A stretch of DNA of 64,000 nt, taken from NCBI GenBank assembly GCA_964036665.1, contig OZ038530.1, positions 18,994,001-19,058,000 on the forward strand. Reading direction: 5' to 3'. The notes under the pieces were generated by a model. The model did not search any database. It was given only the letters and a program-made list of their open reading frames with translations, and was not told where the DNA came from. Shown one piece after another: positions 23,201 through 35,188 of the stretch; the first letter of the stretch is position 1, and every line of letters starts with the position of its first letter. The stretch is from Gordius sp. MW1 (taxonomy: Eukaryota > Nematomorpha > Gordioida > Gordea > Gordiidae). Made by a program: the position numbers and the translations under genes.

Positions 23201-26200
23201 CAGTCTCTGGAGTTAATGTAGAAACGAGGTCTGTAATGTTAGGCACAGACCAAACCGTAGCGGTAATTTGTGGCAATGTCGCGCTTGTTTCTTGTAACGT
23301 AGTAATTGTTTCAGGGATTGTTGAGGGGGCTACAGTTGATATTGTCATAGTAATTGGGGAGGTTTCAAAGGAAGGACTAATTGATGTTAGGGTGGCGGTT
23401 GTTGTATCAATTATTGATTTGCGTGGGCACCGTTGAGTCCATTGATCGGGGGCCAATTTAGATTTAATGAACGAAATTAAAGGGTATTTGCCCTGGCCGC
23501 AATTAATTCCCTTATGGTCATCCAGAGCTAAATCCCAAACCATAACGCCTGCAAAACAATTCTCGTTCGCAAAATCAACCTAAAAAGCACAGTACGAGGC
23601 CGTTATTTCAGTAATGATGTTCACTCAGGTTTAGTTACTATACATATATTTTGAAATTAATTATTAACTATTGCGGTTCGTTTATAATTCAACCAGAAAA
23701 TATAAGAGTGCTACAATTTTAATAATATGTTGAGTTTAGTATACATGTTTGCTCGATTTTAATTGAAATATTAACTTTTGGTTGGATCCGATAAACCATT
23801 ATAAATGCTGCTTTATTTGAAAAATCCGTTTTTCCCTGTTCGAGTTAGCATTAAAAATAACATACACCGAGGGTTTGTTAAACTAAAGTATTAACAACAA
23901 ATGGGAATTTAACAATTTTTCAACTTTTTTCTAATTTTAAAATAGCAAAATATATTGTATTTTCAACTATTTTTACCTTTATACCCAAGCTTTTTTTGTT
24001 TTCATAACCAACCCATTGGTCGTCTTTATAAGCGTAAGGAGCCCTAGCTGACGGATCCCATTTCTTTTTCCAGTTATCTACTTTCAAATGTCTGCATATC
24101 TATTTGATGCAAATTTGATTTACATATCCATATGACTTAATCGATTTAAGTATACTATAAATTTCAAAAATCATTCAATTTATTTTTTATACCTATTTCT
24201 AGGAACATAAATATGTAAGAAAGTAATTTTTAAATTTTAAAATTAAGTGGAAAAGGCATTTTTGTAAGAATTCTAACCTCGTAATAGGCTAAAACACCAG
24301 GTTCCAGGGTAAATCGGCCCGCTTTGCCCGGCCCACGAATTGGAGCTCCTAAACTATGATTGTAAGGCTGTTGTTGCTTGAGAGTGAATGCACGCCCGTA
24401 AGTAGCTAAGCCTATCACTAATTTGTTAGGATCAGCTCCATGAGCGACCCAATAATCTGCAGCCCAGGTCTAATATTTCAAATAATTTTATTTAATATTT
24501 CAATCATTGACTATCAAAATATAAATAGGAATAAGTTTCAAAATTATAATAAAAGTGTTATAGCTGGACTAATGGTTTGGAAACTATGATAATTGAACGT
24601 TACCAAGGATGATATTTGTAGGACTGAACAAGCTTTGTAACTTATTTAAATTTTTATTCAACTTAACCCACACTCTCTTATTGGTCTAGCTTCATTAGGA
24701 ATTGCACATGTTATTTAAAGTTAATAAAATCGATAAATATAATATCCTGTTTACTTACCATACTCAACGTTGATTCATTGGAGGCATATGGGCTATTTAT
24801 ACCGGTCACGGGGTCCCATGCCCCATGGAAGTCGTAACTTAACAAGTTTAAATAGTCCACATACCTAAAGCATAATTTTGCAGTAAGATTTTCAAAAAAT
24901 TTTAAATTTACTTGTTGACTTCTGGAATATTATAACCATTTTCAATGTTAGCTTTGCCCGCTGCTACTGCAGCAGTAAGCAACAATTCCCGATCGCACAC
25001 ATCAAAAGCATACCTTAATTCCTAAAACGGTAATCAATATATTAAATAATTACAATTAAAAAGTTTTAAAAATTAATGAAGTTGAGAATTGAAGGAACTA
25101 AACAAATACACTTTATATTGTAAGATAGGGATGAAACAGTGTCCGATATATGATTATAAAATTGTTTTCTAGTTTTAATAAATGGGAGCAAAAATTCTTA
25201 AAAATATTGTTAAAGAGTTAATAATGCGAGATATAACATCAAAATTACCTTTTAAACTAAAAAAGCAGGAGATTAAGCATTAATATATCACCTTGTCACG
25301 TCATATTACTAATTAATTTGGATGTTTATAGTTTAATAACATTAAAAAATATGTTTATTGCCTCAACTACACACGACCCCAAAGAATTTTTTTATATTAA
25401 GCAGAAAGTCACCATGGAAATTGAAAGATCAAAAAATACTATTTCAATCCATCGCCCTATTTAGCATGTACCATACACAATCATTTGAAAATAAACCTCG
25501 TTAATTAAAAAAAAATATAAAAAAATATGTAAAATAATGCTATTTGATAACATTAATGAATTTTATAATTGAAAATAAATTTCAATGATAGAAAAATTAT
25601 AATATAAAAATAATATAAACCTTGAGTAAAAGTACAAAATTTTTCTTATCTTCAGGTTTGCTGCCCCTTTCTTTACTGCCCGGATATTCCCAATCTATAT
25701 CAAACCCGTCTAATTCGAAATGTAGCAACTGCTCTACTACATCTTCAACAAATATTTTCCGTTTAGCGCTATCGGCAGCCATTTTCCTAGATAATTATAT
25801 TAAAATATATATTACATTTAATACAAATAAATGAAATTTTATCAACAATTTTCAAAATATCCTTTTAAATTTTTTTCTATAATTATGTAAAAGTGATTAT
25901 ATTTCAAACTTAAAAGGTAGTAGGTCAGACTTTATAATATTTAAATTGTATTTACTTAAATTGCGCAAACTTAAAAAGTGAAATAATTAAAATTTTGTTT
26001 TTACGTGAAAGATTGGCCTCCATGTGTCCAACCTCCTATCGCTAAAAGTATTTTGAGATCTGGATTCACATTCCTCAAGGCCACTAATTCCCTGTATTGT
26101 TCTGAAAGTATTATGAAACGCATAAATAAATTTTGGATTAGTATTATTTTTGGAAAAAAACAAGTAATGTTTATAAAATAGAGCTATTAGATAATGATTT

Positions 26201-29200
26201 TTAGTAATAAAAAAATCCACTTTACTAAAAATAATATATGGTAGAACGGGGCTAGTCGTAGCCCGGGGTCACTATTATCTTTGTAATTATTTTTTACAAT
26301 ATTAATAATATATAATTAAAAATAAAATCATATGTGTATTTTAAAAAATAAAATTAAAAATTTTATAGAGGAAAAACCATTTTTCGGGGCTATTAGTAGC
26401 AAAATTTTGTATTTTGAACATAAATTTTTTTGGCTGTATATTTTGGACTAATTTAAGTTCTGTCTTATAAAGGGATATTTTTTATATAAAAACCGTCTAA
26501 TGATTAAATTTTTTTTTGCAATGTAACATGTTGAATTATTAATTGTCTATAAAAATAGGAGTCGAGGCTATTCGGAGAGGGGCTAGTGCTAGTCATTTTT
26601 CATTGCGTAGACAATTGTCAAGATTTAAAAAACAATAATTTTGTTTAATAATAATTTATCTTAGTGTAATTTGAAATATCAATAGACAATTTAAAGATTT
26701 TTTCCATTCCAGAATTTGTCTTTTAAGGGTACTTAAATCAGATTGTCATCTTGACCCTTTTCTATTTGTATTATGTAAAATATAACCATATTACATTGCT
26801 TTTTCTGTGTTTTTTTATAATAAAACAATCCTTTTATTGATTTGAGTTAGCATAAACCAATAGGAAGTGAAAACGTAAGGGATAATCTATCCCCCGAAAG
26901 GAGCTAAGACTTGCTCGGGCAATTTTTACATTTTTATGATTTTTTTAAATTTAATTTGTGAGGAAACTGTTAATTTTTTCAATCCGAATTTTTTTCCATT
27001 AGTAAAATAGAGCTTAAAATTACGTTGCAACAAAAAAAGTGAAAAATAATTTTTAGTTTTTTTCAAAACGTGATTTAACTTTTAATGGCTATTTTCTCCT
27101 TGGTCTCCCTTATACCGTTTGTTAGTAAAAATTAAATTAAAACATTTAATAAAAATTCAATTTTACTCAATATTTGGGCAAAAATTACCTTTCGAGGACT
27201 AAATCTAATTTTTATTCCCTAATGGATTCAATGCCCATTCTTAAAGAAGACGAAGAAACGGATATTTTAATCATTTCATTTTTATATATTTTCGTTCTTG
27301 TATCCTTTTATTTATTGTCATTATATATTTAACATTATTTGAATAAAGCATTTTTTATCAAAAAAATTAATTAGATTTTTGATAACATATAACTTTTACT
27401 AACCTATATTAAACATTTATATATATCTCAATGTCCAACTTACTCATATCACAGTATTAAAATTTTTATTTAAATCAATTATAAATTTTAAAAATATTAC
27501 CATGAGCATTATGTTCGTAAATGTCTACTTTCCAATTGTGAGAAATTTTGCTAAAGGCGTAAATGATATGGGTACAGAGAAAAGGGTCAACGCTAGATGA
27601 CAAAAATTTGTATGGTTGTTGTTTCCACTGATCCCAACCAGTAAAATAACAAGCCAGAATTGGTTTAGCCGTCGTTCCAATTCTTCTAACAACAAGTGGC
27701 GGGGTAGTAAAATTTTGGAGGTTTTTCCCTAAAATAAACACAAATATATTTTTAAAACTCTTCTTTTTGCATTAAAATGTTCGAAAATCCTAGGGCAAAA
27801 TAATAAAGAAACAATAACTAACTAAAACCCTTTCCCAATATCAAAGTTATAAAAGTTTCTAAATGTCCCAACTCCTAAAATTTATTTTTTTGCTAAGTTT
27901 CATACTGGAGATGAAAGTGGTTTCCTTTTTTGAAATGGCGATCTAGAGTCTAGTGTTTTAAAAACGGCTGGGTTTTGTTTAGTTCTTTGGTTTAACTAAG
28001 ACTAGCTGTCGATTTTGGTCTGTTTTTTTAAATTTCGACTAAGCCTAGTGGTTGATTAAGAAAATCAGACCAAAAAATCTTTGTCTGTTTATGTTTAGTA
28101 GATTAAAACCAAAGGCCGACCAAACAAAACCCATCCGTTTTTACAAAACTACTACAGTCTATATCTCACTTGTAGAATTCACACATTTAACCATTTATCA
28201 ATAAATACAGAAACACGCGTTGAATTAATGAGTTATTTATCTTTGGCTTAATTATTTTAACATAAGAAAACATAAGTCAAATTTATCTATTGGCTCCTCC
28301 AATGGTATTAGACTTTAAGAAATGGATTAATTAATTTTTCAAAAATAAAAAAGTTTATAACTATAGTCTATAGAGTAAATGATTATGCTAGAGGCATCAT
28401 GCATGCAAATCACTAGGATTGTTGAAACCCTAAATATTTTTACATATTAAAAACAAATAAATGTTATAATTTAGCAGTCTATTTATGCTAGAAAATGTTG
28501 AATGAGGCAATAATAAGCCATTTTATAAGGATTAAGCTCAGGGGCGTAGCCAGGAAATGCAGGGGGGCGACTGCCCCCCCCCTCTAATTTACAAAAAAAA
28601 ATTTCAATGCAAAAACTTTTAAAAAATAAAAAAAAATTTGTTTTGCCCCCCTCTAATTAAACTTTTAAACGTTTTGCCCCCCCCCCCCAATCCAAAACCT
28701 GGCTCCGCCCATGAATAGGCTAATTAATACACACAAGAGTTAATTAACGAGGTGCATTTATTTGAGTTTAGGTTGAGTTGACGAGATTGTTAAGTTATAC
28801 TTTTATTTTAAATTAAATTTGTTTATTCTATTTAAAAACATGCTTTAATATGTTCTGTTAAAAAGGGGGTATTATACCTTATATCAACGAACATTATTAG
28901 AAGAGACTCAGAATGGAAAGTTATAAGGTAGTTGATGGGATTAATTAGGGTAAAGAATTTCTTTGTTGATGATTGATCAATTTTCCATCAATTATACCCA
29001 TTGATTAATAAATTTCTACAGACCCACGTTAGTAAACCACTATGAACTTATATTAATTTTACTAAATAATTTTATGTGTATTAAAACGAAGAATGACAAA
29101 TATAAACATAAAGCAAATAAAAAAGAACAATTTTATCGAAAATAAAGATCTAAAACAGTAAAATTTAAATTGGCACAGGAGCAAATGCTTCACGGAGTAT

Positions 29201-30479
29201 ATAATGGTAGTAATAAACAACATGAACAAAGATTAAGTTAAATTCACCCAAAAATAAGGGTCGAAGAAGGCAAGTTTTGAATGCAAGTTTTCTTTTGACA
29301 TCTAATTTGTCTACAAATACTTTTTATACATGTGGGGGTATATACCTAAATTCATAAGGAGACGATAGTATTTATGAATATTTTAGTATAGAGACATTGT
29401 CTGCTTAATTTTTCATCACTAATAAAACACATTCCCTAAGGCTATTTACAATAAATTAATGAAAAATAGTTTCGAGAAAACATATTGGTTATATCCGGGA
29501 TATCCAATAAATAGTATATAAAATATATATAAAAACGAATTATAGCAAAGGCATATACAGGGGGAGGCAAGGAGAGGCGGCTGCCCCCTTCTAAATCCAA
29601 AAACCTGTAAAATTTTATGTACTTGATGTAAAATTTCCAAAAATAAATTCATTTTGCCCCCTCCTTAAATCAATTATGCCCCCCCCCCTTTAATACCAAC
29701 CAACCCTGGACAGGCCCATGATGACTATTTAAAAATTTAACAAAAATCGGTAGATGTGGAATATAATTAATAAGTAATGGAAATTTTTTACATTAATTAT
29801 TGTGGCGAGTCAACATCCATGAATATAAATTAGATATAAGACATATCCTGAATATTGTTTTATAAACTATTGATAGTTAACTAAAAATTGCTTTCCCTAG
29901 CCCATACGGATAATATTTTTTAACTCAACGTGGACCATTTTTTGATTATTTAAAATCCTAATTATTTTATTTTACTAGGGATTGGCTGGCTTAACAGATT
30001 TTGTTCGCGCTCAATTTCACATTTGATTTATTTTTAATTTTAGCTATTTTCAATAAATATAAAGAATTTAACTTTCTTTTAAATGTTAATTAAGTTAAAG
30101 AAAAAATATAAATAAGGGAAAATTAAAATTTTCGTGTTGCGTAATTCCAAATTACCGACTTACAAAAAATTTTTTATTAGGTCTAGTCATACATAAATAT
30201 CTTTGCCATATATTATAAATTTAAAAAAATGATACTATATAAGTGTTTTTGAAATTTAAATCAATGATTCAACATTTGTTTTTCGCAAAAATTAGATTCT
30301 GATTATTATATATATTTACCATCGTCGATCGTTGTTAAACTTTGTTGATTTAAAATCCGGACATTTGAAGAATTATCGACTAAAGGATCTCCCAAAACGG
30401 TCCAATATTGAAGGGGAAAAAATGTGAGATATAAAATTACCCCTAGGTATATTGTGTGGTATTGTTGGTACCTTGACAT
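14093..30479 (-). CDS. Two-module GH18 chitinase with CBM14 domains
   Basis: A complete twenty-exon gene. Exons in transcript order: 30479-30320, 27728-27501, 26101-26005, 25786-25621, 25021-24912, 24864-24759, 24469-24278, 24099-23977, 23579-23041, 22437-22099, 20840-20578, 19844-19680, 19282-19186, 19035-18870, 18549-18425, 18351-18246, 17511-17326, 16758-16630, 16581-14468, 14294-14093. They total 5613 bases, or 1870 residues plus stop, in frame. Order: signal peptide (about 1-30), GH18-1 (75-437, DGFDIDWE with catalytic E195), Thr/Ser linker, two CBM14, GH18-2 (775-1145, DGLDLDWE with E895), a long hydrophilic segment, C-terminal CBM14. It is secreted, cleaves beta-1,4-GlcNAc chains and should act in cuticle or peritrophic matrix turnover. 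Both catalytic sites are intact. Multi-GH18 chitinases of arthropods (Cht10/Cht7 type) are the nearest families. Confidence 0.95.
14468..16419 (-). CDS. Chitinase exon 19: ~640-residue hydrophilic segment
   Basis: After GH18-2 this single exon runs on for about 640 residues rich in Asn, Asp, Lys, Leu, Ser and Thr. It has many N-x-S/T sequons, few Pro and no Cys until the final CBM14 begins (CAAKTTFEC..GGFLDKYDC). It is not the usual Pro/Thr mucin-like linker. Segments such as LSxxL and NLSxILKR recur loosely, with no clean repeat unit. I recognise no domain. It may be a disordered, heavily N-glycosylated spacer. Confidence 0.8.
16420..19844 (-). CDS. Chitinase GH18 module 2 (exons 12 to start of 19)
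   Basis: Exons 12-18 repeat the plan of exons 2-8. CYFTGWDQW and LCTHIVYAF are in exon 12, KILAGIGGW in 13, DGLDLDWEYPG in 14, LVMAYDMNGPW in 16, GIPTYGRI in 17 and DNLWVNYEN in 18. The module closes with GAMVWNLALDDHTG in exon 19. Exons 13, 14 and 16 have exactly the same lengths (97, 166, 106) and phases as exons 3, 4 and 6. The YGRI and GAMVWN blocks are more diverged than in module 1, but the catalytic residues are kept. Confidence 0.93.
17140..17275. repeat. Dispersed intronic repeat, copy 1 of 3
   Basis: GACTCATGGCCTATTTTAGA, an AACCAATATGTCTTT block and GTAACTTTGTTTCGTG align with 55800-55935 and 62440-62585 (CTCTTGGCCC, ACCAATA, ACTTCGTCTTCG). Boundaries and class are unknown. Confidence 0.5.
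17965..18151. repeat. Poly-G/poly-C element, copy 3
   Basis: CATGGGCGTAGCCAGG at the left and CCTGGCTACGCCCATG at the right form perfect 16-base inverted ends. Three G-runs of 9-17 bases and GGGCGGCCGCCCCCC lie inside. It sits in a chitinase intron. Confidence 0.85.
20578..23459 (-). CDS. Chitinase Ser/Thr linker and two CBM14 domains
   Basis: The rest of exon 9 (to 23041) encodes a Thr/Ser/Pro-rich linker of about 100 residues, probably O-glycosylated, and the first Cys of a CBM14. Exon 10 (22437-22099) completes it (QYYECV, CAWRQ) and starts a second. Exon 11 (20840-20578) completes the second (FYWECV, CVWDW, CPC). CBM14/peritrophin-A domains bind chitin. Each domain is split by a phase-2 intron at the same place. 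Confidence 0.88.
20943..21137. mobile_element. Foldback MITE (AAAAACGGCTGGG family), copy 1
   Basis: TGTTGTAAAAACGGCTGTG at the left is inverted at the right end as GGCGTTTTTACAACAC. Inner arms with GGTCGACC and GACTAAA also pair, so nearly the whole element folds into one hairpin. It lies in chitinase intron 10. Confidence 0.8.
21476..21626. mobile_element. Foldback MITE, copy 2
   Basis: GTGTTGTAAAAACAGCTGGG to CAGCCGTTTTTACATCAC, with TA at the left flank. It is shorter than copy 1 and lies 340 bases from it in the same intron. Confidence 0.75.
21729..22061. mobile_element. pogo/Tigger-like MITE, copy 2
   Basis: CAGTCAAAACCGTTTAATTG at the left and AAGAAGTTTCGACTG at the right, flanked by TA on both sides. 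It has the same orientation as 11875-12199. It ends only 38 bases from chitinase exon 10. Confidence 0.8.
22839..22988. repeat. Poly-G/poly-C element, copy 4
   Basis: CATGGGCGTAGCCAGG and GGCTACGCCCATG ends flank the CCCCTCTAAATTCTGAAAAA core. It lies in chitinase intron 9, just beyond the exon 9 donor. Confidence 0.8.
23460..27728 (-). CDS. Chitinase GH18 module 1 (exons 2 to start of 9)
   Basis: Exon 2 has CYFTGWDQW and DPFLCTHIIYAF. Exon 3 has KILLAIGGW. Exon 4 has DGFDIDWEYPG, the catalytic DxxDxDxE motif. Exon 6 has LLSYDFHGAWD. Exon 7 has GLATYGRAF. Exon 8 has DDQWVGYEN. Exon 9 has GVMVWDLALDDHKG. All conserved GH18 blocks are present in order. Confidence 0.93.
27150..27350. repeat. 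Dispersed repeat, inverted relative to 59100-59310
   Basis: CTAATTTTTATTCCCTAATG and ATTCAATGCCCATTCTTAAA are the near-exact inverse of sequence at 59165-59245. It lies in chitinase intron 1. Ends are not defined. Confidence 0.55.
27953..28149. mobile_element. Foldback MITE, copy 3
   Basis: GTGTTTTAAAAACGGCTGGG to CCGTTTTTACAAAAC, with TA immediately outside both ends. This is one of the clearest cases for a TA target duplication in this family. Confidence 0.8.
28539..28713. repeat. Poly-G/poly-C element, copy 5 (inverted)
   Basis: GGGGCGTAGCCAGG and CCTGGCTCCGCCCATG ends. Inside, CTAATTAAACTTTTAAACGT is the inverse of the core in copies 2 and 3. It lies in chitinase intron 1. Confidence 0.8.
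29551..29720. repeat. Poly-G/poly-C element, copy 6 (diverged)
   Basis: GGCGGCTGCCCCCTTCTAAA core with TTTTGCCCCCTCC and a C-run. Both ends are diverged (GGCAAGGAGAGG, CCTGGACAGGCCCATG). Confidence 0.65.
30320..30479 (-). CDS. Chitinase exon 1: start codon and signal peptide
   Basis: ATG at 30479-30477 opens MSRYQQYHTIYLGVILYLTF, then a hydrophobic run and VLGDP, a plausible signal peptidase region. The exon ends GATG|GTAAAT in phase 1, which matches the acceptor of exon 2 at 27728. The frame is open upstream only briefly, so this is the likely start. Intron 1 is 2.6 kb and holds three repeat elements. Confidence 0.85.
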
Positions 30480-30553
30480 TTGTAATTTTTTAACGCGAGT
30501 TTGTTTTAGATACTATTTGTGCAAAATATTTGTCCCGAGGAAAATTAGTTTAG

Positions 30554-30560
30554 TTATATA
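30554..30560 (-). promoter_or_regulatory. Candidate TATA box of the chitinase gene
   Basis: On the minus strand TATATAA lies about 75-80 bases before the ATG, consistent with a leader of about 50 bases. Inferred from position only. Confidence 0.35.
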
Positions 30561-32253
30561 CGTCAAAGGTGCCCTGCCTAACCAGTAAATTTTGGAAAGG
30601 GAATTACGTAAAACAAGGGGGAAAAAATTAAAATTTCAATGATAAAACTCTGTTAAGTTGGGGATCGAGATGAGTTATCTAGCAAAGTTAGAGAATGTAG
30701 TATATGTGAAGTGTGTAAAATGATGGATAGGGGTTATGTATAATTCCAGACTTTTTAATTCACTTTTGAGAGAGAAATTCTCAAATGATGTATGGTTGTG
30801 GTGGTAGTAAACCGAAAAGCGAAATCTAGTCTCTACGACAAACTTGATCTTTTAGCAATGGAAAATGCGAGAAAAAAAATTGAGAAAATTTTGAAACAAC
30901 CACAACAGCGCGTGCTTAGTTTTTTCACAGATTCTGCCTGTATCGAACGACCTCGACACTGGTTTATTTTAAATTTTTAAGCGAGTTTTTGCGGAAAAAT
31001 ATATAAGAAATTTCTGTTAGTATTTCTTAGATTTCAGTTGGAAAATAAATCTTATAATGCTGACCAGTACAAATACCTGTTGGACAAAGGATTCAATAAA
31101 GCATGACGAGATAACCACACCTCCACTACACTATACAGTACAACAGACTAATCGGTCAAGATGTCAAGTAGCGGTCCTTTGTTATTAGTTTTTTTCTACA
31201 TTTAATTTTGTAAATTTATAAATTTTACAGAATTCTTGACTCTCACATAACAAAGTATACTGTAAATTATAGAATTTAAAATGTAATATTAAATATTTCC
31301 TGTTTTACAATAACTATAGGATTTATGTAAATATAAAGATAAACATGTGCTTTAAAGAGACGTATGCGATTTTTTGTTAGATTAAATATAAAGTTTTGTG
31401 TCAAATCTATCAAAGATCTGAGTGCTCACAATTAAAATTTTCAGGCAAGCATCTAAAATAACAGCTAGGTTGAGCGCGCTTAAGTTTATAACATTTTATG
31501 CCTCTCCAAATTACTTTAGTTGAATTAAATTTTTGTTTAAAAGTTTTTTTCAATGACCTTTTGAGATTAAATTTTATTAATTTTTAAGCAAAGTTTTAAT
31601 TTTTAGCCTTTTTAAAAAACGGTTCTCACGTAAATCATTTTTTATCTGAGTTATAAAACCATTTTTATAAGCTGAAGAATTCATGGGAAAGTAACTCTAA
31701 CTCTACACAGGGAATTTATTCTTTAAAAACTAATAAAGAGCTATTGTCTTTAATAAACTATACGGTTTTATTACAATGAATTCTAAATTTTTTCCTCTCT
31801 TAAGGTCGAAAGACTCTAATAAATTTTAACTCAATTTTCATATAATTTACGAGTTTGCTAAAAAAAACTAATTTTTGATTGTGTTCAGATGTTGCATATA
31901 ATAAGCCTTAGTTCTAATATTCAAAATTAAAATAATTTTTTTTATTAATTATAAAAAGCTGTTAGGCGAAATACGTTTGCATTCTTTAAACTATATTCAA
32001 ATCAAACAAAAATTATTTTTAATTACAAGAGTATAATTAAATAACGAAGTATCTTGAAAAATATAAATTTTAAAGCTACCAAATTATTGGTGGAATATAT
32101 ACAAAAGACAAGTTATTAAAAAATATTGTGCTACATTAATCTAAACTGGCCTTAGCCCTTCTTAAATATTACATTTTTTCCACCTGTGTTGGTTCGACAA
32201 ATGAATATGAAGACGAAGTTGTACTAGCTGTATCTAACAATATAAGCAATTTA
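30561..32253. other. Gene-poor AT-rich DNA
   Basis: This is the 5' flank of the chitinase gene. A 62-codon frame at 30792-30980 has low-complexity composition and no family signature. Nothing else is recognised. Confidence 0.4.
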
Positions 32254-32407
32254 GGTGGCCCGTCAACTTGCCGAAGACCATCTCGCCGAATTCCCCTGGG
32301 ACATTTTGTGATTGGTTGAATGGGGGACGATTTTAAATTAAGGGACCTTTTTTAACCGGGGGACATTAATTTCGGCGAGATAGTTTTCGGCGAGTTGACA
32401 GGGCACC
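32254..32407. repeat. Hairpin MITE (GTCAACT..GCCGAA ends)
   Basis: GGTGGCCCGTCAACTTGCCG at the left is the inverse of CGGCGAGTTGACAGGGCACC at the right. TCTCGCCGAA pairs with TTCGGCGAGA inside. Paired CCCCTGGGACATT and CCGGGGGACATT blocks occupy the middle. About 154 bases, almost fully palindromic, non-coding. Confidence 0.75.
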
Positions 32408-34184
32408 AGCAATTTTGACTTAGCTAAGATTTTTCAAGCCATTGTGCTTAAACCCCCGAATCTATAATTTGACGATCAATTTACATTTTATAATCAAAAT
32501 ATTAAATTAATTTAATTTATGTATAGCATCTTTTATCTATTCCAAAATTTAATAGTAATAAAATTGATATTAATAAACGTTTCTGTTGTAAAAAAGTTGG
32601 CATTATTAATTTAAAAATTGACATTAATTGAGGCCACAAAAGCTATTTTCAACAATGTATTATTTGGTAAAAGATTATAATGTTTTATAAGTCAAAATTT
32701 TGTCAATAAATTGTTATTTATGGTCACCGATAGGTTCGCGTTACTCAAATTTTAAGCAATTAATCTATGTATTTTTTAATTATATAAAGTTGACACTATT
32801 TATTGAAAATTTAACATTGGATAGTTAAGGCATAATAAATAAGAGGCAACAAAGTCAAATTTTTTTGTTTTTTTCCCATTAAAACAATAAATATTTGAAT
32901 TTTCTATAAATTTATGTTTGTAAATGATAAAAAATTGTATACAAATAAATTTTCTGACTACTCGAAACATTTTTGGTAATTTCCCTTAAGTTCTATCGTA
33001 TCAACAAGTAGTCCATTTCATATTAGAATCCGACCTATTCCAAGAAAATGTCATTTTTTCCTGTATTTTTTTATTTAGACAAAATGTAGCATAAAATTCA
33101 TTTAATTAGAGGCCTCCAAGTTCAACCTCTTTTCTATCTACTACATGAAAAAAATTGTTAAAATGCATTGGTTAATTGAAAAATATTAAAATAATTGCAA
33201 AGACTACGTAGTTTAGACACTTAATTGTCTAATAGTATAAAAGTTTTTATTACAAAAAATACGTTCTAAATCTTCAAAGTGTGATATATAATTTTTTTTT
33301 TTTCAATTACATACAAAATTTGTGCCTTTGTCTATGTTATTGTCCCAAAATTTGATGTCACTTTATTTTCTGGCATTAAAATCGCCTTTTCACTCAAAAT
33401 GAGTCTATTAATCGTTTTATATTAATTCATGTTTGATCAGAGCATAAATAGCTTATTTGCGGACAAGTCAAACTTTAAAAAGATTCAGAAATTAGTTAAA
33501 TAATTGTGAAATCTCTTTATTAGAGCTTAGAGTTTTAAAATTTAGACCGCTCTTAGCCATTGTTGATTATTAATATATAACAGGTGAATAACTAGAAGAT
33601 CAAATGGTGAGCCAATCATTGAAAACAAATTACTTCTATAAAAAATATTGTCAAGTTTGCAAGTTATCACCCTCCCCTCATTTAATTTTTTGCTAGATAT
33701 AAATTTTTTTTAAATTTTCTATCCATTATAAAGAAATAGAAACCAAACGTAACAAATATAGAAAATAATTTGTAAACAAGCTTTTAAAAAAATAGTATTA
33801 GCTCATTAAGTACTCACAAATATTATAATAATTGCAAATTGTAAAATGAATTAAAATTTAACATGAGTTGATATTTCCTATTCCTGAAAAAATACATAAC
33901 GTGCATTACAATGCTAAATGTGCAATAATTGGCTTTATTAAATGTTTGGAAATTAAAAAGATTGGTATCTAGTCAAATTATAATATAATTATATGAGAAG
34001 CGTCCTATAAAAATATTTGTAGATAACGCTTATACATTTAAGCTTCATCAATCTTCTAAAATTTAAAATTTTTAAATTAATAAATAAGTTGTACACGTGA
34101 TTATGCTAAAATTTTTTTAAATAATTAACCGAATAGATTGATCTAGATGGTATTATGGTTTAACAATTTCCATAGTAATCTTTT
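32408..34184. other. Gene-free AT-rich DNA
   Basis: I see no exon, RNA gene or repeat boundary in this stretch on either strand. Confidence 0.4.
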
Positions 34185-34690
34185 GCATCATTTTCCAGGG
34201 CCGTGGATGACTGCGATCAGTGGTCAGATTTGTTTAAATATTCCAATCCGAATCCGGCCCGGTCCGATTTTAAACTAAACTTCCGACCCTATTTAGTGTT
34301 GGCCCGGCCATGTCCGATTTATATTAGAGTTGCCTGGCACGAAAATAAGATTTTAAAACTTTTTAGTGAAAATTTTGTCATATTTTCCAAAATATTTTAA
34401 TTGCTATGCAATTTATGGGTCTATTTTATTTTCGATCTTGTTGGAGAAGATCTATGAATAATACATATTATACAATCAAGTAGAAAAGTGACGAAATAAT
34501 GCACGAAAACAAATTACACTACATAAAAGAATCTCATTAGGCCCGACTTAATTGCAATCTTGTTATGGTGTCCGCTCGGGCCTGCCCAAAAATCTAAATT
34601 TATGACCGTTGCACGGACCTGCCCTTGCACGGGGGAGCAAGGTTAGGTAGCAGCCGTGCTTCCCTGGGCTCTGATTGCGATGATAGCGTT
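34185..34690. repeat. GC-rich degenerate repeat with a solo composite-repeat end
   Basis: GATCAGTGGTCAGATTTGTT at 34215 matches the inverse of sequence at about 55650-55668, and both elements are rich in GGCCCGGCC and GTCCG text. At about 34399-34420 an isolated TTGCTATGCAATTTATGGGT is the end sequence of the composite repeat. Confidence 0.4.
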
Positions 34691-35180
34691 GATCTGGCTA
34701 GCTAAAGTAACATGTTAAAGAGGGACATAGTAACCAAGAAGAAAATTAAATTGCTGAGATATTTTTTTTATGTCTTAAGAATTGAATTAGACGCTTATCA
34801 GCTTTGCCAAATAAAATTCTGTTGAATCTTGTGGAGTTGGCTATTAGCTGAAATGCTTTCTTAGTGAGATTAATGAACAGAAACTTTTTCATTGGCTATA
34901 GACTGGGTTTGACCAATAATACAAATTGCCCCAAAAATGTATCGATATATCGCCACCTAGGTTTCTCCTGACGCCATTTGTTAAGGCGTAGCACGAGTGG
35001 AGTCAACGCAACGAGTGAGGGAGATCAATTTAAAAAAAAGAATAAGTGATAAATTAAGGACCTGAACTTGAATGCAACTATTTTTTTTATTAAGAACGTA
35101 TTTATATTGGTAAACACACCTTGATAAATTGAGGCGTATAAAAAACACACTAAATTACTCATGTCATCGGTATGCATATA

Positions 35181-35188
35181 TACCGTGG
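35181..35188 (+). repeat. hAT target site duplication, left copy
   Basis: TACCGTGG immediately before the left terminus is repeated exactly at 38291-38298 after the right terminus. Eight bases is the length made by hAT transposases. Confidence 0.9.

Noticed and set aside
23032-23436. 134-residue plus-strand frame antisense to chitinase exon 9
   Set aside because: It is the shadow of the Thr/Ser-rich linker on the opposite strand.
30792-30980. Short plus-strand frame beginning MVVVVVNRKAK
   Set aside because: No splice context and no family match. The charged composition is common in AT-rich DNA.
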